From Acidobacteriota bacterium (GTDB taxonomy: Bacteria; Acidobacteriota; UBA6911): a DNA stretch of 60,904 nt. The notes under the pieces are model-generated. The model did not search any database. It was not told where the DNA came from and saw only the letters and a list, made by a program, of their open reading frames with translations. Positions within the stretch are counted from its first letter, which is position 1. Each line of letters starts with the position of its first letter. The stretch spans positions 1-60,904 of the forward strand of contig JAAYAM010000217.1 of NCBI GenBank assembly GCA_012719355.1. The letters run 5' to 3'. A program made the position numbers and the translations under genes. Below, piece by piece: positions 16,766 to 25,382 of the stretch.

Positions 16766-17731
16766 CTACCGTCGCGCAGCGAAGTAGCCCTGACGCGCCC
16801 GCACCCGCAGGTCCGGCCGTCCGGGGATGGATACGGCTATGCGCCGGAACTGATCGTCCAGGCTGGAGTTTGAGGAGTAGTAGCTGAGAAGATACTGCGC
16901 CCTGAGTTCCGTGGCTATGAGGCTGAATATTCCATCGAGATCACTCCTGTCGTCGGAGATGAAGGCAGTTCCGCCGGTCTGGGAAGCCAGTGAGTGGAGG
17001 TCGCGCTGTCCTTTGATGCTGATCTCGTTGAGGCGGATCGACGCCCCTCCGGGATTTATGGAATAGAAGATCGTATCGCAGCGCTGCACTTCTCTCAGCG
17101 CATCAAAGATGGTCCGGTCGCTGCGGTTGTCCTCCCCGTCGGAAAGCACAATCTGCGCCCGCCTCGTTTCAGGCGCCGCCATCTGCTGCAGAAGCTTTGC
17201 GGTGTATACAACGGAATCGTAAAACGCCGTGGCGCTTTCGGTCGGCTTCAGCATCAGGAGCTGGTGCAAGGCGTCTTTGAGCGAAGGAGAATTGCGGAGC
17301 AGAATCTGCTGATCTTCGGTAAACGTCACGATCGATACCGTGTCTCCGGGTTTCATTATCTTCTCAAGGAACCTGATTGCCGCTTTTTGTTCAAACTCGA
17401 AACGCGGGCTGAGGCTTCTGGAGAGATCGAACAGAAGTGCGATCTGGAGAGGCGACTGGCCCGCCTCAGCCATCTTCTGCACTTCCTGGAAGCGGCCGTC
17501 CTCCTCGATCCTGAATTCATCCATTCTCAGGTCAAGAACAGGCCTTCCCTTCGAATCCGTAACCGAGACCGGAACCGTCACAAGGCTGGTGTTGACGCGT
17601 ATGACACTTGAAGATGGGTAATCGGTAACGTCTGAGCTTATGAAATTCGCAGACAGTTGGCCATACAGGCTCCTGATCGCGAGAGAGAGCACACAGAACC
17701 ACAAAAAGCTTCTACTTTTCCAGAACCGCAT
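16766..17731 (-). CDS. VWFA-related acidobacterial-type secreted protein (copy 1)
   Basis: The product is about 321 residues from ATG 17,731, with a signal peptide (about 1-24). Next comes the short N-terminal strand unit VPVSVTDSKGRPVLDL typical of this family. The von Willebrand A domain has the MIDAS metal motif DLSRS, a Thr in the TAFYDS region and the acidic loop SDGEDNRSD. The C-terminus AQYLLSYYSSN ... RARQGYFAA is shared with the copies at 26,698 and 42,513. The family is expanded in acidobacteria and its function is unknown; Mg2+-dependent protein binding outside the cytoplasm is likely. Residues before Met17 overlap the upstream terminator hairpin, so I excluded them. Confidence 0.85.
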   Translation of the reverse strand: MRFWKSRSFLWFCVLSLAIRSLYGQLSANFISSDVTDYPSSSVIRVNTSLVTVPVSVTDSKGRPVLDLRMDEFRIEEDGRFQEVQKMAEAGQSPLQIALLFDLSRSLSPRFEFEQKAAIRFLEKIMKPGDTVSIVTFTEDQQILLRNSPSLKDALHQLLMLKPTESATAFYDSVVYTAKLLQQMAAPETRRAQIVLSDGEDNRSDRTIFDALREVQRCDTIFYSINPGGASIRLNEISIKGQRDLHSLASQTGGTAFISDDRSDLDGIFSLIATELRAQYLLSYYSSNSSLDDQFRRIAVSIPGRPDLRVRARQGYFAARR

Positions 17732-17762
17732 ATTGACCCATCCGATTGTGCGCGAACAGAAA

Positions 17763-17795
17763 CCTGCCGGGGGCGGCACAGCCGCCCCCGGCAGG
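17763..17795 (-). terminator. Very strong terminator hairpin after the OmpA gene
   Basis: A perfect 15-bp GC-rich stem (arms 17,763-17,777 and 17,781-17,795) with a 3-nt loop lies 5 nt after the ompA-like stop. On the minus strand it is followed by GTTTCTGTTC. It separates the OmpA gene from the VWFA gene. Confidence 0.85.
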
Positions 17796-17799
17796 AATC

Positions 17800-18879
17800 C
17801 TACTGCTGGTTGGATTCCGGCATGTTCATCGTCGAAGTCCCCTCAGACTGGGCGAGCCCCTTGCTCACCAGGACTCGGACTTCAACACGGCGGTTCTCCT
17901 TACGCCCTTCACGTGTGGAGTTGTCCGCAACCGGCTGACTTTCGCCATATCCCATTGCAGGGACGAAGCGCCGGAGAGGAATGGAATACTTTTCCGCAAG
18001 GTACTGGATAACGGCGTCGGCACGTCGCTGGCTGAGCCTGCGGTTAAACGCCTCGTTCCCGTCTGATGATGCGAAGCCGGCAACTTCAATAAGGAAGCCT
18101 CTTTCCACTTTGGTCTGTTCGGCAAGCCTCTCAAGCTCGGCCTTGACTTCCGGGCTCAGAATGGCGCTTCCTGCCTTGAAATGGACAACCGTGGAATTCT
18201 TTACATCGTAGTCGTCCAGCGAAGAGATGCGATCGTTTGCAGCATCGACGCCGGACCGGGCGAGGTCGGCAATGGATTGGGCATTGTTAGCCGCCGACAT
18301 GGCATTGTCGGCTGTCTCCTGCGCGGCTTTGGCTCCGCCTCTGGCCGCATTGGATACTGCAGCGAGTTCCTGGACTTGGCCGGAAAGCCTCTGGGCGTTC
18401 TGTTCTGCTTCACCCAGGCGGGCCTTGGTGGCAGTCAGCTCGCTTTCGACCGGGACGACTCTCGTGTCCATGGTCTGAGCTACTTTGAAATCGTCATGTC
18501 TGAATTTGATCTCTCTTGCGGCAAGCGCACCTGCGTCGTTGCCTAATCCTTTTACTTCTACCTGCAGGCCGGGGACAAGGTCAGCTTTGCTGAATCTCTT
18601 GGCTCCGCGGAAGGGGTTACTCTTTTTTTCCTTCACCTCGGGATTGTTCGCGAGGGAGACGTTGTAAACCGCCCCTCCTGTACTGCGGACGGAAATGGTG
18701 TCTTCCTGCTGGCCGAGAATGACTCCTTCGATTTCCAGCTTCTGGCCGGCTGGAACCTGCACGGTGCTGGTTGTTCCGGACTGAGCTTCCTGTCCGTAAC
18801 CCACCAGGGCTATCATGAATACGAATACGAAAGCAGCGAACAGCACAGGCATTAAACGGCGGGATTGAATCGATCTCAT
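17800..18879 (-). CDS. OmpA-family outer-membrane/periplasmic protein with coiled-coil linker
   Basis: The 359-residue protein has a signal peptide (about 1-29) and an N-terminal beta-rich domain with VILGQQEDTISVRS, similar to small OB-like domains. An Ala-rich heptad region (about 150-215) is likely to be coiled-coil, as in Lpp-like linkers. The C-terminal OmpA peptidoglycan-binding domain is at about 230-340: VVHFKAGSAILSPEV, IEVAGFASSDGNEAFNRRLSQRRADAV and AMGYGESQPVADN, with the diaminopimelate-contacting Asp and Arg. It anchors the envelope to peptidoglycan. AGGAGG precedes the ATG, and a sigma-54 promoter lies 73 nt upstream of the start codon. Confidence 0.88.
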   Translation of the reverse strand: MRSIQSRRLMPVLFAAFVFVFMIALVGYGQEAQSGTTSTVQVPAGQKLEIEGVILGQQEDTISVRSTGGAVYNVSLANNPEVKEKKSNPFRGAKRFSKADLVPGLQVEVKGLGNDAGALAAREIKFRHDDFKVAQTMDTRVVPVESELTATKARLGEAEQNAQRLSGQVQELAAVSNAARGGAKAAQETADNAMSAANNAQSIADLARSGVDAANDRISSLDDYDVKNSTVVHFKAGSAILSPEVKAELERLAEQTKVERGFLIEVAGFASSDGNEAFNRRLSQRRADAVIQYLAEKYSIPLRRFVPAMGYGESQPVADNSTREGRKENRRVEVRVLVSKGLAQSEGTSTMNMPESNQQ

Positions 18880-19412
18880 ATATCCTCCTGATTATTGAGT
18901 CCTAAACCTGTCCTTCTCCGCGTTTAGGGGAGCGTGAGCCAGGGCCAAACAGTTTCTCTTAAAGCAATCGATGTGCCACTTCCTAAGACATTAATAATTG
19001 CTTTCAAATCAGATACTTGCAAGACAAGGGCAAAATACCCGTGTGTCCTGAGACCCGGTAAAAATTCCCTGCCTGGCGGTGCGGAAGCAGCCGCGGGGAC
19101 GTCCGCGGCCAACCTGATTACATCCCGGTAGGAATTCGCTTCCTGTACTACAAAATTGTATTTGGAGGCACTGACTGCGCCGCCGTCGCGCCTCGAAGCC
19201 GTGCCTGTTGTCGTGAACCACGTTACAGATCTGTTGGTTTATCAACTCGATCTTACGATTATGTTGCCTCTGCCGTCCCGGGGCGCCGGGAGTGAGAGAC
19301 TTATAAACCATTGAAAACAAAACATCAATCTTATTTAATTCGCTGCAATCGCGGGCATGGCACGGCTGGTGCAATTGTTCGGGAACGAAAAAACTTGAAA
19401 AAAGGAGACATG
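18880..19412 (+). other. 533-bp divergent intergenic region between OmpA and the barrel protein
   Basis: No coding sequence is convincing here; the short open frames lack family resemblance. On the minus strand it holds the OmpA leader and the sigma-54 promoter. Further along there are short symmetric stretches: a CCGCGG-centred hairpin at about 19,091-19,109, and TACAA-AA-TTGTA at 19,149-19,160, which could be an operator. The right end leads into the ribosome site AAAGGAG at 19,401-19,407. Confidence 0.5.
18963..18978 (-). promoter_or_regulatory. Sigma-54 (RpoN) promoter for the OmpA-family gene
   Basis: The minus strand reads TGGCAC-ATCGA-TTGCT, matching the consensus TGGCAC-N5-TTGCW at every fixed position. 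The predicted start is about 18,952, giving a 73-nt leader before the OmpA ATG at 18,879. Sigma-54 promoters need an enhancer-binding activator; none is encoded in the window. Confidence 0.75.
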
Positions 19413-20192
19413 ATGAATCTGAAGAGAATGATCCCGAGCGCAGGCCCCCTGATCCTGATCTTGATAGTCGTCTGCCCGCTCGACGCGGGCGACAACAGTC
19501 CCCTCAAGGCGAACGTGTCGGCCAACTATTACAGCAAGTACATCTGGCGCGGGCAGAACGTCAATGACACAAGCGTGTTCCAGCCCTACATCTCCGGCAG
19601 CATCCATGGATTCACCGGTTCCGTCTGGGGGAACATGGACCTGACGGATGGCTCGCAGACCGCGCCCGAAAACGGCGGCAGATTCAGTGAAGTGAACTAC
19701 ACGCTCGATTACTCGGCAAGCGTCCCCGGCACGAAGAGAATGGGATTTTCGCTTGGAACCATTCATTACCGTTTTCCTCACACGGATGCCGAATCGACGA
19801 CCGAGATTTACGGTGCGTTGAGTTGCGACGTTCTTCTGAAGCCCCGCCTGGTGTGGTATCGGGACGTCGATGAAGTCGACGGGAGCTACATTCAGGCCGC
19901 CATCGGTCACTCTTTCGAAAAGGCGCTCAAATGGAACAAGGACTACTATGTCGATCTGCTCGTCGGGGGCAGTGTCGCCTGGGGGACTTCCGGCTACAAC
20001 AGGGGGTATTTCGGGATCGACGGCGGCCGGTTCAACGATCTTACCCTTGTGGTGAGCGCCCCCGTCTCGCTGAAACACCTCAGCGTTATCCCCACCTTCA
20101 ACTTCTCCTCACTGCTCAGTGAAAGCATCGGAAACGCCACGTTCGAACGTAATAATATCTGGTTCGGAATAGGATTCTCGAAGAGTTTCTGA
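19413..20192 (+). CDS. Predicted outer-membrane beta-barrel protein (TIGR02001-like)
   Basis: The product is 259 residues with a signal peptide (about 1-23, ending CPLDAG). The mature part alternates polar and hydrophobic residues in about 10-12 strands and ends in a terminal Phe (GFSKSF), the usual barrel-insertion signal. The segment NYYSKYIWRGQNVND near the mature N-terminus is characteristic of a barrel family seen in Gram-negative bacteria (TIGR02001-like). Function is unknown; a pore or structural role is likely. I chose ATG 19,413 because AAAGGAG is 5 nt upstream. A hairpin follows at 20,207. Confidence 0.75.
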   Translation: MNLKRMIPSAGPLILILIVVCPLDAGDNSPLKANVSANYYSKYIWRGQNVNDTSVFQPYISGSIHGFTGSVWGNMDLTDGSQTAPENGGRFSEVNYTLDYSASVPGTKRMGFSLGTIHYRFPHTDAESTTEIYGALSCDVLLKPRLVWYRDVDEVDGSYIQAAIGHSFEKALKWNKDYYVDLLVGGSVAWGTSGYNRGYFGIDGGRFNDLTLVVSAPVSLKHLSVIPTFNFSSLLSESIGNATFERNNIWFGIGFSKSF

Positions 20193-20206
20193 TCCGGATG
20201 TGGCCA

Positions 20207-20232
20207 GCAGAAGGCGCACCTGTGCCTTCTGC
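20207..20232 (+). terminator. Hairpin after the barrel gene (possible terminator)
   Basis: A perfect 9-bp stem (GCAGAAGGC / GCCTTCTGC) with an 8-nt loop starts 14 nt after the stop codon. No T run follows, so termination is uncertain. Confidence 0.45.
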
Positions 20233-20315
20233 CTGCCGGTGGAAGACTATCCCCATTGCCGTCACCTATTGTTTCCCATAAGATGGGTACATAGGGTGAG
20301 GGGGGTGAAAGAATC

Positions 20316-23030
20316 GTGAGTTATCTACAACTGCCTGACTCGGATCCTGCCGAAACGCAGGAATGGATTGATTCGTTGCATTCCGTGGCCCGAGCCCGCG
20401 GGACGATGCGTGCCAATTATCTTGTCAGCGCTGTTCTGGAGCGTGCCCGGGCGTTGAACATCGGGCTGCCGGAACCGGTTCAGACCCCGTACATCAACAC
20501 GATCCCCCCGGCCGAGGAGCCGCCGTTTCCCGGCGACGAAAAGATGGAGAAGAGAATACGAAGGCTCGAGCGCTGGAATTCGGTCGTGATGGTCACGAGG
20601 GCCAATAAGCAGTACGACGGAATAGGCGGTCACATTTCGACCTTTGCCTCCTCTGCCGCACTGTACGGTGTCGGATTCAACCACTTCTTCCGCGGCAAGG
20701 ATAAGCATCCCGGAGATCAACTGTTCTTTCAGGGACACGCCGCTCCGGGAATCTACGCCAGGGCATTTCTTGAAGGGCGCATCACCGAGGCGCAGATGGA
20801 CAACTTCCGTCGCGAGATAGTTCCCGGCGCCGGGCTTTCATCCTATCCGCATCCCCGCCTCATGCCCCATTTCTGGGAGTTTCCAACGGTTTCGATGGGA
20901 CTGGGGCCGCTGAATGCCATCTACCAGGCCCGCTTCAACCGGTATCTACAGGCTCGTGGAATCGCCAACACTGAGAATTCCCGCGTCTGGTGCTTTCTCG
21001 GCGACGGTGAATGCGACGAGCCCGAGACGCTCGGATCACTCTTCCTTGCTTCGCGCGAACGGCTGGACAACCTCATCTTCGTCGTCAACTGCAACCTGCA
21101 GCGGCTGGACGGGCCGGTACGAGGCAACGGCAAGATTATTCAGGAACTGGAGATGGTCTTCCGGGGTGCCGGCTGGAATGTCATAAAAGTCATTTGGGGA
21201 AGGGAATGGGATGACCTGCTCTGCCGCGACAAAGACGGCTTGCTTGTTGAAAAGATGAACGAGACCGTCGACGGAGCCTACCAGAAGTATGCCACGGCCA
21301 AGGGAGATTACATCAGGGAGCACTTCTTCGGGCCTGATCCCCGGCTTCGCGCCATGGTCGATCATTTGAGCGACCGCGACCTGCAGAACCTCCGGCGTGG
21401 CGGGCACGATTACATCAAACTTTATGCGGCTTACAAGCATGCGACCGAGCATAAGGGACGGCCCACTGTCATCCTTGCCAAGACAGTAAAAGGATGGGCT
21501 TTGGGAGAAGGATTTCTCGGCAAGAACGTGACCCACCAGCTCAAGAAGATGAGTCTGGACCAGCTGCGAGAGTTCTGTGCCCTTCTCGAGCTTCCCATCA
21601 CGGACAAGCAGCTCGAAGATGCGCCGTATTATCACCCCGGGCCGAAGAGCCCTGAAATCGAGTATCTCCTCGAGCGGCGTCGCGCGCTTGGCGGTTTTCT
21701 GCCAAAACGCGTAGTCAGGGCGAAGCCCCTCAATCTGCCGACTCACGATCTGTACGACGAATTCAAGACCGGGACAGGGAAGAGCCGTGAGGTTTCCACC
21801 ACGATGGCCCTGGTCAGGCTCATGCGAAAGCTGATGCGCGACAGGGAGATCGGCAGAAGAATCGTGCCGATCATTCCTGACGAAGCCAGAACCTTCGGAA
21901 TGGATGCAATGTTCCGTGAATTCGGCATCTACTCGTCCCTGGGACAGCTCTACGAGTCGGTTGATGCCGGCATGCTGCTGAGCTACAACGAGTCGAAAGA
22001 CGGCCAGATACTGGAAGAAGGAATCACGGAGGCGGGAGCCACCGCAAGTTTTACGGCGGCGGGGACGAGCTACGCCACTCACGGTGAGTATATGATTCCC
22101 TTCTACCTCTTCTATTCGATGTTCGGATATCAGAGGACCGGCGACCTCTTCTGGGCTTTCGGCGACGCCCGCGGGCGCGGATTCGCCATTGGAGCGACTG
22201 CAGGGCGAACGACTTTGAACGGAGAGGGACTGCAGCACGAAGACGGGCACAGTCAGGTGCTGTTTTCAGTCGTTCCCAATGTCAAGGCCTACGATCCCGC
22301 GTTTGCCTTCGAGGTCGCGATGATTGTGAAAGACGGCCTGCACAGGATGTATCAGAAGGGGGAGGATGTCTTCTACTACATCACCGTGTACAACGAGAAT
22401 ATATATCATCCACCCATGCCCGACGGTGTGGAAGAAGGAGTAATCAAAGGACTGTACCTCTTCCGCCCGGCCCCGGAAAGGCTGAAGCATCACGTGCAGC
22501 TTTTCGGCAGCGGTTCAATCATGCAGTGTGTTCTCAGGGCGCAGGAACTGCTTGCCGAGAAATTCCAGGTTTCGTCCGACGTCTGGAGCGTCACGAGCTA
22601 CCAGCAGCTGCGTGACGACGCACTCTCGTCCGCGCGCTGGAACCGTCTGCACCCTGAGGATGCGCCGAAGGTTCCTCACGTGACCGCAGTGCTTGAAGAT
22701 GTTCCCGGTCCTTTTATCGCGGCCACCGACTTTGTCAAAACGCTTCCCGACCTTATCCGCCCCTGGATCAATCAGCGTTATGTCGTACTCGGAACGGACG
22801 GATTCGGCAGGAGCGATACGCGGGAAGCATTGAGGCGCTTTTTCGAGGTGGATGCCGAGAGCATTGCCGTTGCCGCCCTCCATGCACTCTCGCAGGATGG
22901 GCTGATTCCGGCGCGGGAAGTCAGCCGCGCCATCAGGGAACTTGGCATCGATCCTGACAAGCTCGATCCGGTGCACCCGCGAATGATTGATAAGGTTACA
23001 AGCATGGCTGAAGCGAAGATGGTGGGATAG
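20316..23030 (+). CDS. aceE: Pyruvate dehydrogenase E1 component, homodimeric type
   Basis: E1 decarboxylates pyruvate on thiamine diphosphate and passes the acetyl group to the E2 lipoyl domain. The 904-residue length and collinear motifs fit AceE. HISTFASSAALYGVGFNHFF is near the start, the ThDP/Mg2+ motif is GDGECDEPETLGS ... NCNLQRLDGPVRGN, and GQLYESVDAGMLLSYNESKDGQILEEGI and GLQHEDGHSQ follow in the second half. The start is GTG at 20,316 after GGGGGGTGAAAG. No E2 or E3 gene is adjacent, which is unusual compared with the classical aceEF-lpd operon. The Sec-containing thioredoxin-like gene begins 67 nt downstream on the same strand. Confidence 0.95.
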   Translation: MSYLQLPDSDPAETQEWIDSLHSVARARGTMRANYLVSAVLERARALNIGLPEPVQTPYINTIPPAEEPPFPGDEKMEKRIRRLERWNSVVMVTRANKQYDGIGGHISTFASSAALYGVGFNHFFRGKDKHPGDQLFFQGHAAPGIYARAFLEGRITEAQMDNFRREIVPGAGLSSYPHPRLMPHFWEFPTVSMGLGPLNAIYQARFNRYLQARGIANTENSRVWCFLGDGECDEPETLGSLFLASRERLDNLIFVVNCNLQRLDGPVRGNGKIIQELEMVFRGAGWNVIKVIWGREWDDLLCRDKDGLLVEKMNETVDGAYQKYATAKGDYIREHFFGPDPRLRAMVDHLSDRDLQNLRRGGHDYIKLYAAYKHATEHKGRPTVILAKTVKGWALGEGFLGKNVTHQLKKMSLDQLREFCALLELPITDKQLEDAPYYHPGPKSPEIEYLLERRRALGGFLPKRVVRAKPLNLPTHDLYDEFKTGTGKSREVSTTMALVRLMRKLMRDREIGRRIVPIIPDEARTFGMDAMFREFGIYSSLGQLYESVDAGMLLSYNESKDGQILEEGITEAGATASFTAAGTSYATHGEYMIPFYLFYSMFGYQRTGDLFWAFGDARGRGFAIGATAGRTTLNGEGLQHEDGHSQVLFSVVPNVKAYDPAFAFEVAMIVKDGLHRMYQKGEDVFYYITVYNENIYHPPMPDGVEEGVIKGLYLFRPAPERLKHHVQLFGSGSIMQCVLRAQELLAEKFQVSSDVWSVTSYQQLRDDALSSARWNRLHPEDAPKVPHVTAVLEDVPGPFIAATDFVKTLPDLIRPWINQRYVVLGTDGFGRSDTREALRRFFEVDAESIAVAALHALSQDGLIPAREVSRAIRELGIDPDKLDPVHPRMIDKVTSMAEAKMVG

Positions 23031-23097
23031 ACGCCAAAACGCGGCGGCGCCATTGAATCGGGTGGTTGCAGGGGGTAAGACATTCGTGAGGTGCCGC

Positions 23098-23523
23098 ATG
23101 AGAACTTGGTTTGCAATAACGCTGTCCCTGACGCTTTTCGTTCCCGCCGCCGCAGGTGACGAAGTCGCCTGGCTGAAGATGGACCAGGCTCTGAAGAAAG
23201 CCTCGGCCGAGAACAAGTTCATTGTACTTGATATTTCGGCGACGTGGTGACCACAGTGTCGGCGAATGACCCGTGAGGTCTATTCAGACAAGGAATTCAT
23301 AGAATTCTCCCGCAGCCAGATCTATGTACGGGTGTTTCAGGATGCAGAGCCCGAAGGCGACCGGCTCGCCCGCAGGTACAGAGTCGAAGGGTTTCCGACC
23401 ATCATAATCCTCGATTCTTCCGGCCGCGAAGTGAAGCGCCTGTTGGGTGCGATGCGATCTCGGGATCTGATCGACGTACTCAGCACGATTTTCGAAGATG
23501 CGGGCGACAGGATAACGCTTTAA
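23098..23523 (+). CDS. Thioredoxin-like selenoprotein (U-x-x-C), exported
   Basis: If the UGA at 23,248-23,250 is read as selenocysteine, the gene is 141 residues in one unbroken frame from ATG 23,098 (GAGGTG upstream) to TAA 23,523. It has a signal peptide (about 1-20, ending AAAGDE), then the thioredoxin_7-type pattern KASAENKFIVLDISATW. Sec51-P-Q-Cys54 stands exactly where this family has Cys-x-x-Cys. RRMTREVYSDKEF, the cis-Pro loop GFPTIIILDSSGREV and a last helix follow. It is likely a periplasmic thiol-disulfide or peroxide-handling reductase. A SECIS-like hairpin lies at 23,258-23,289. The alternative, a nonsense mutation, would have to have hit precisely the catalytic Cys codon. Confidence 0.85.
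23258..23289 (+). promoter_or_regulatory. Candidate bacterial SECIS element of the thioredoxin-like selenoprotein
   Basis: Downstream of the UGA the mRNA can pair GAAU-GACC (23,264-23,271) with GGUC-U-AUUC (23,277-23,285). This gives 8 bp with one bulged U (23,281) and the apical loop CGUGA. A lower extension GUC/GAC (23,258-23,260 with 23,287-23,289) is possible. The loop contains the G-U pair of bases important for SelB binding in the E. coli element and starts 22 nt after the UGA, within the usual distance. In E. coli the bulged U is on the 5' side; here it is on the 3' side. Confidence 0.65.
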
Positions 23524-23527
23524 TGAG

Positions 23528-24172
23528 CTATTTCCTTCTTAAGCGCGCCGGCCCTGACACGGCCCGCGAGGTTGTGTCGAAAAAGCGCAAAGGCCATTCG
23601 GCCGCTTCACCCGCATAATCGACTCCGATTCGTTTCGACACCCCGATTGTGTCGCAGCCGGTCCCCTGAAAGAGCCGTATATCGCCCCCCGACAGAAGAT
23701 CAATTCCACTCGACGCCACCGTGATTCCCAGTGCGGCACAGAGCCTGCCGGGCCCGCTCAGGAGTTTTGCCGGCGTTCCTTCCGGACCCTCGGCCGCACG
23801 CAGCAGAACTGCTTCAGGTATACCCGGAGGACGGGTGACGACATTAGCGCAGCTGTGCATTCCATAAACAAGAAAGACGTAGAGGTGCCCCCCGTCACGG
23901 TACATCGGTTCCACACGGGGGGTGCGCCGCCCGCGCCAGGAGTGCGCAGCCTTGTCTTCTATTCCGAGATAGGCTTCCGTTTCGATTATACGGGCTCCGT
24001 ACCATTTGCTTCGATATCTCCGGACAAACCATGCGCCTATGAGTCCGCGCGCGACGTGAGCGGTTTCGAGACGGAAGAACTCGCGTGGAAAGTCCTCGAG
24101 ACCCGCAACATCCGGATCAATCCGCAAACTCGAATCAGGAAGGTATTCTGTCAGGAGCGATTCAGATTTCAC
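23528..24172 (-). CDS. mpg: 3-methyladenine DNA glycosylase (AAG/MPG family)
   Basis: This monofunctional base-excision enzyme removes alkylated and deaminated purines. The 214-residue protein has [11 protein letters not shown], the catalytic Glu in [11 protein letters not shown], the DNA-probe region [35 protein letters not shown]-like [11 protein letters not shown], and [11 protein letters not shown]. Length and motifs are normal for bacterial members; there is an extra 25-residue N-terminal stretch before the conserved [13 protein letters not shown]. It overlaps the aroF-type gene by 4 nt and is therefore translated from the same transcript, although the functions are unrelated. Confidence 0.92.
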   Translation of the reverse strand: MKSESLLTEYLPDSSLRIDPDVAGLEDFPREFFRLETAHVARGLIGAWFVRRYRSKWYGARIIETEAYLGIEDKAAHSWRGRRTPRVEPMYRDGGHLYVFLVYGMHSCANVVTRPPGIPEAVLLRAAEGPEGTPAKLLSGPGRLCAALGITVASSGIDLLSGGDIRLFQGTGCDTIGVSKRIGVDYAGEAAEWPLRFFDTTSRAVSGPARLRRK

Positions 24173-25242
24173 TGCAAAAGCTGTGCCTGGATTGTTGAAC
24201 GTGATGCGATGTCTGCCGGTTCGGGAGATACGGTGCGGCCGACAACCGTCGCTATCTGTCGTATCTCGGCCATCAGTTGCCGGAACTCGGGAGGCTGTAT
24301 GGACTGGTTTCCATCCGACAGCGCCTCTTCCGGATGCGCGTGGACCTCAATCATGAGTCCGTCGGCTCCGACCGCGATGGCCCCGCGGGAAAGGGGTATG
24401 ACTTTCTCCCTGCGTCCCGTTCCATGGCTGGGATCGACAATAATCGGCAGATGACTCAGGCGCTGAACGGCCGGAACGACGCTCAGATCGAGCGTATTGC
24501 GTGTGTGATCGGCAAAGGTCCTTATTCCGCGCTCGCAGAAGATCACATTGTAGTTTCCCTCGGACAGGATGTATTCGGCCGCCATGAGCATCTCGTCAAG
24601 CGTGGCTGAGATGCCCCGCTTCAGAAGCACCGGTTTGGACGACCGGCCCGCGCGCTTCAAGAGCGAAAAATTCTGCATGTTACGCGCACCTATCTGGATG
24701 ACGTCGCCGTATCGTTCCACGATGTCCACACTTTCCACGTCTATCGCTTCAGTTACGATCCTGAGCCCGAAGTCTCGGCGGACTTCCGCCAGAATCTTCA
24801 GCCCATCCTCCGCCAGTCCCTGAAAGCTGTAGGGGGAAGTGCGTGGTTTGTACGCGCCGCCACGGAAGAGCTTTGCTCCGGCGGCCGCCACCGCCTCGGC
24901 CACAGCCCTCGTCTGCTCGCGGGTTTCCACTGCGCACGGACCCGCAATGATCGCAACCTCGGATCCTCCTATCCGCACGCCATCTCCGAGATCAATAATG
25001 GTGGTGGCCTCTTTGACTTCACGTCCGACCAGCTTGTACGGTTTCGAGACCGGTACGCATTCACCGACTCCCGGGAGCGCCTCCAGCGCGGCTGCTTCCA
25101 CCGGTCCCTGGTTGCCTGTTATTCCGATTGCAGTGCGGGTAATTCCTGGAATAGGGTGGGCTTTGAAGCCCATTAATTCGATCTTACGGCAGACGGCACT
25201 GATTTCATCCGCCGTCGCATGCGATTTCATCATCACAAGCAT
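24169..25242 (-). CDS. aroF: 3-deoxy-7-phosphoheptulonate (DAHP) synthase, class with N-terminal ferredoxin-like domain
   Basis: The enzyme joins phosphoenolpyruvate and erythrose 4-phosphate in the first step of aromatic amino-acid synthesis. The N-terminal 70 residues form a small ferredoxin-like domain ([14 protein letters not shown] ... [17 protein letters not shown]), as in the T. maritima type, where it mediates feedback control. The TIM barrel contains [54 protein letters not shown] and [11 protein letters not shown], covering the metal and substrate ligands. The divergent region 25,243-25,382 should hold its promoter. The mpg gene overlaps its 3' end. Confidence 0.93.
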   Translation of the reverse strand: MLVMMKSHATADEISAVCRKIELMGFKAHPIPGITRTAIGITGNQGPVEAAALEALPGVGECVPVSKPYKLVGREVKEATTIIDLGDGVRIGGSEVAIIAGPCAVETREQTRAVAEAVAAAGAKLFRGGAYKPRTSPYSFQGLAEDGLKILAEVRRDFGLRIVTEAIDVESVDIVERYGDVIQIGARNMQNFSLLKRAGRSSKPVLLKRGISATLDEMLMAAEYILSEGNYNVIFCERGIRTFADHTRNTLDLSVVPAVQRLSHLPIIVDPSHGTGRREKVIPLSRGAIAVGADGLMIEVHAHPEEALSDGNQSIQPPEFRQLMAEIRQIATVVGRTVSPEPADIASRSTIQAQLLQ

Positions 25243-25382
25243 ATGTCATTCTCCTGCTGGTCACTCCAGGAAGGAACAGGCTCCCGGGAAAAAATCATTC
25301 TAATACAATACCCCACAAAAGAGTAATGGCGTCTGGCCCCATAGTATAAACTACTGGGAGAGGACGAACCGAGGAGGCGCCA

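Noticed and set aside
19010-19140. Possible c-di-GMP-type riboswitch in the OmpA/barrel intergenic region
   Set aside because: A GGGCAAA stretch caught the eye, but the other conserved blocks of that aptamer are missing, and no pairing pattern supports it.
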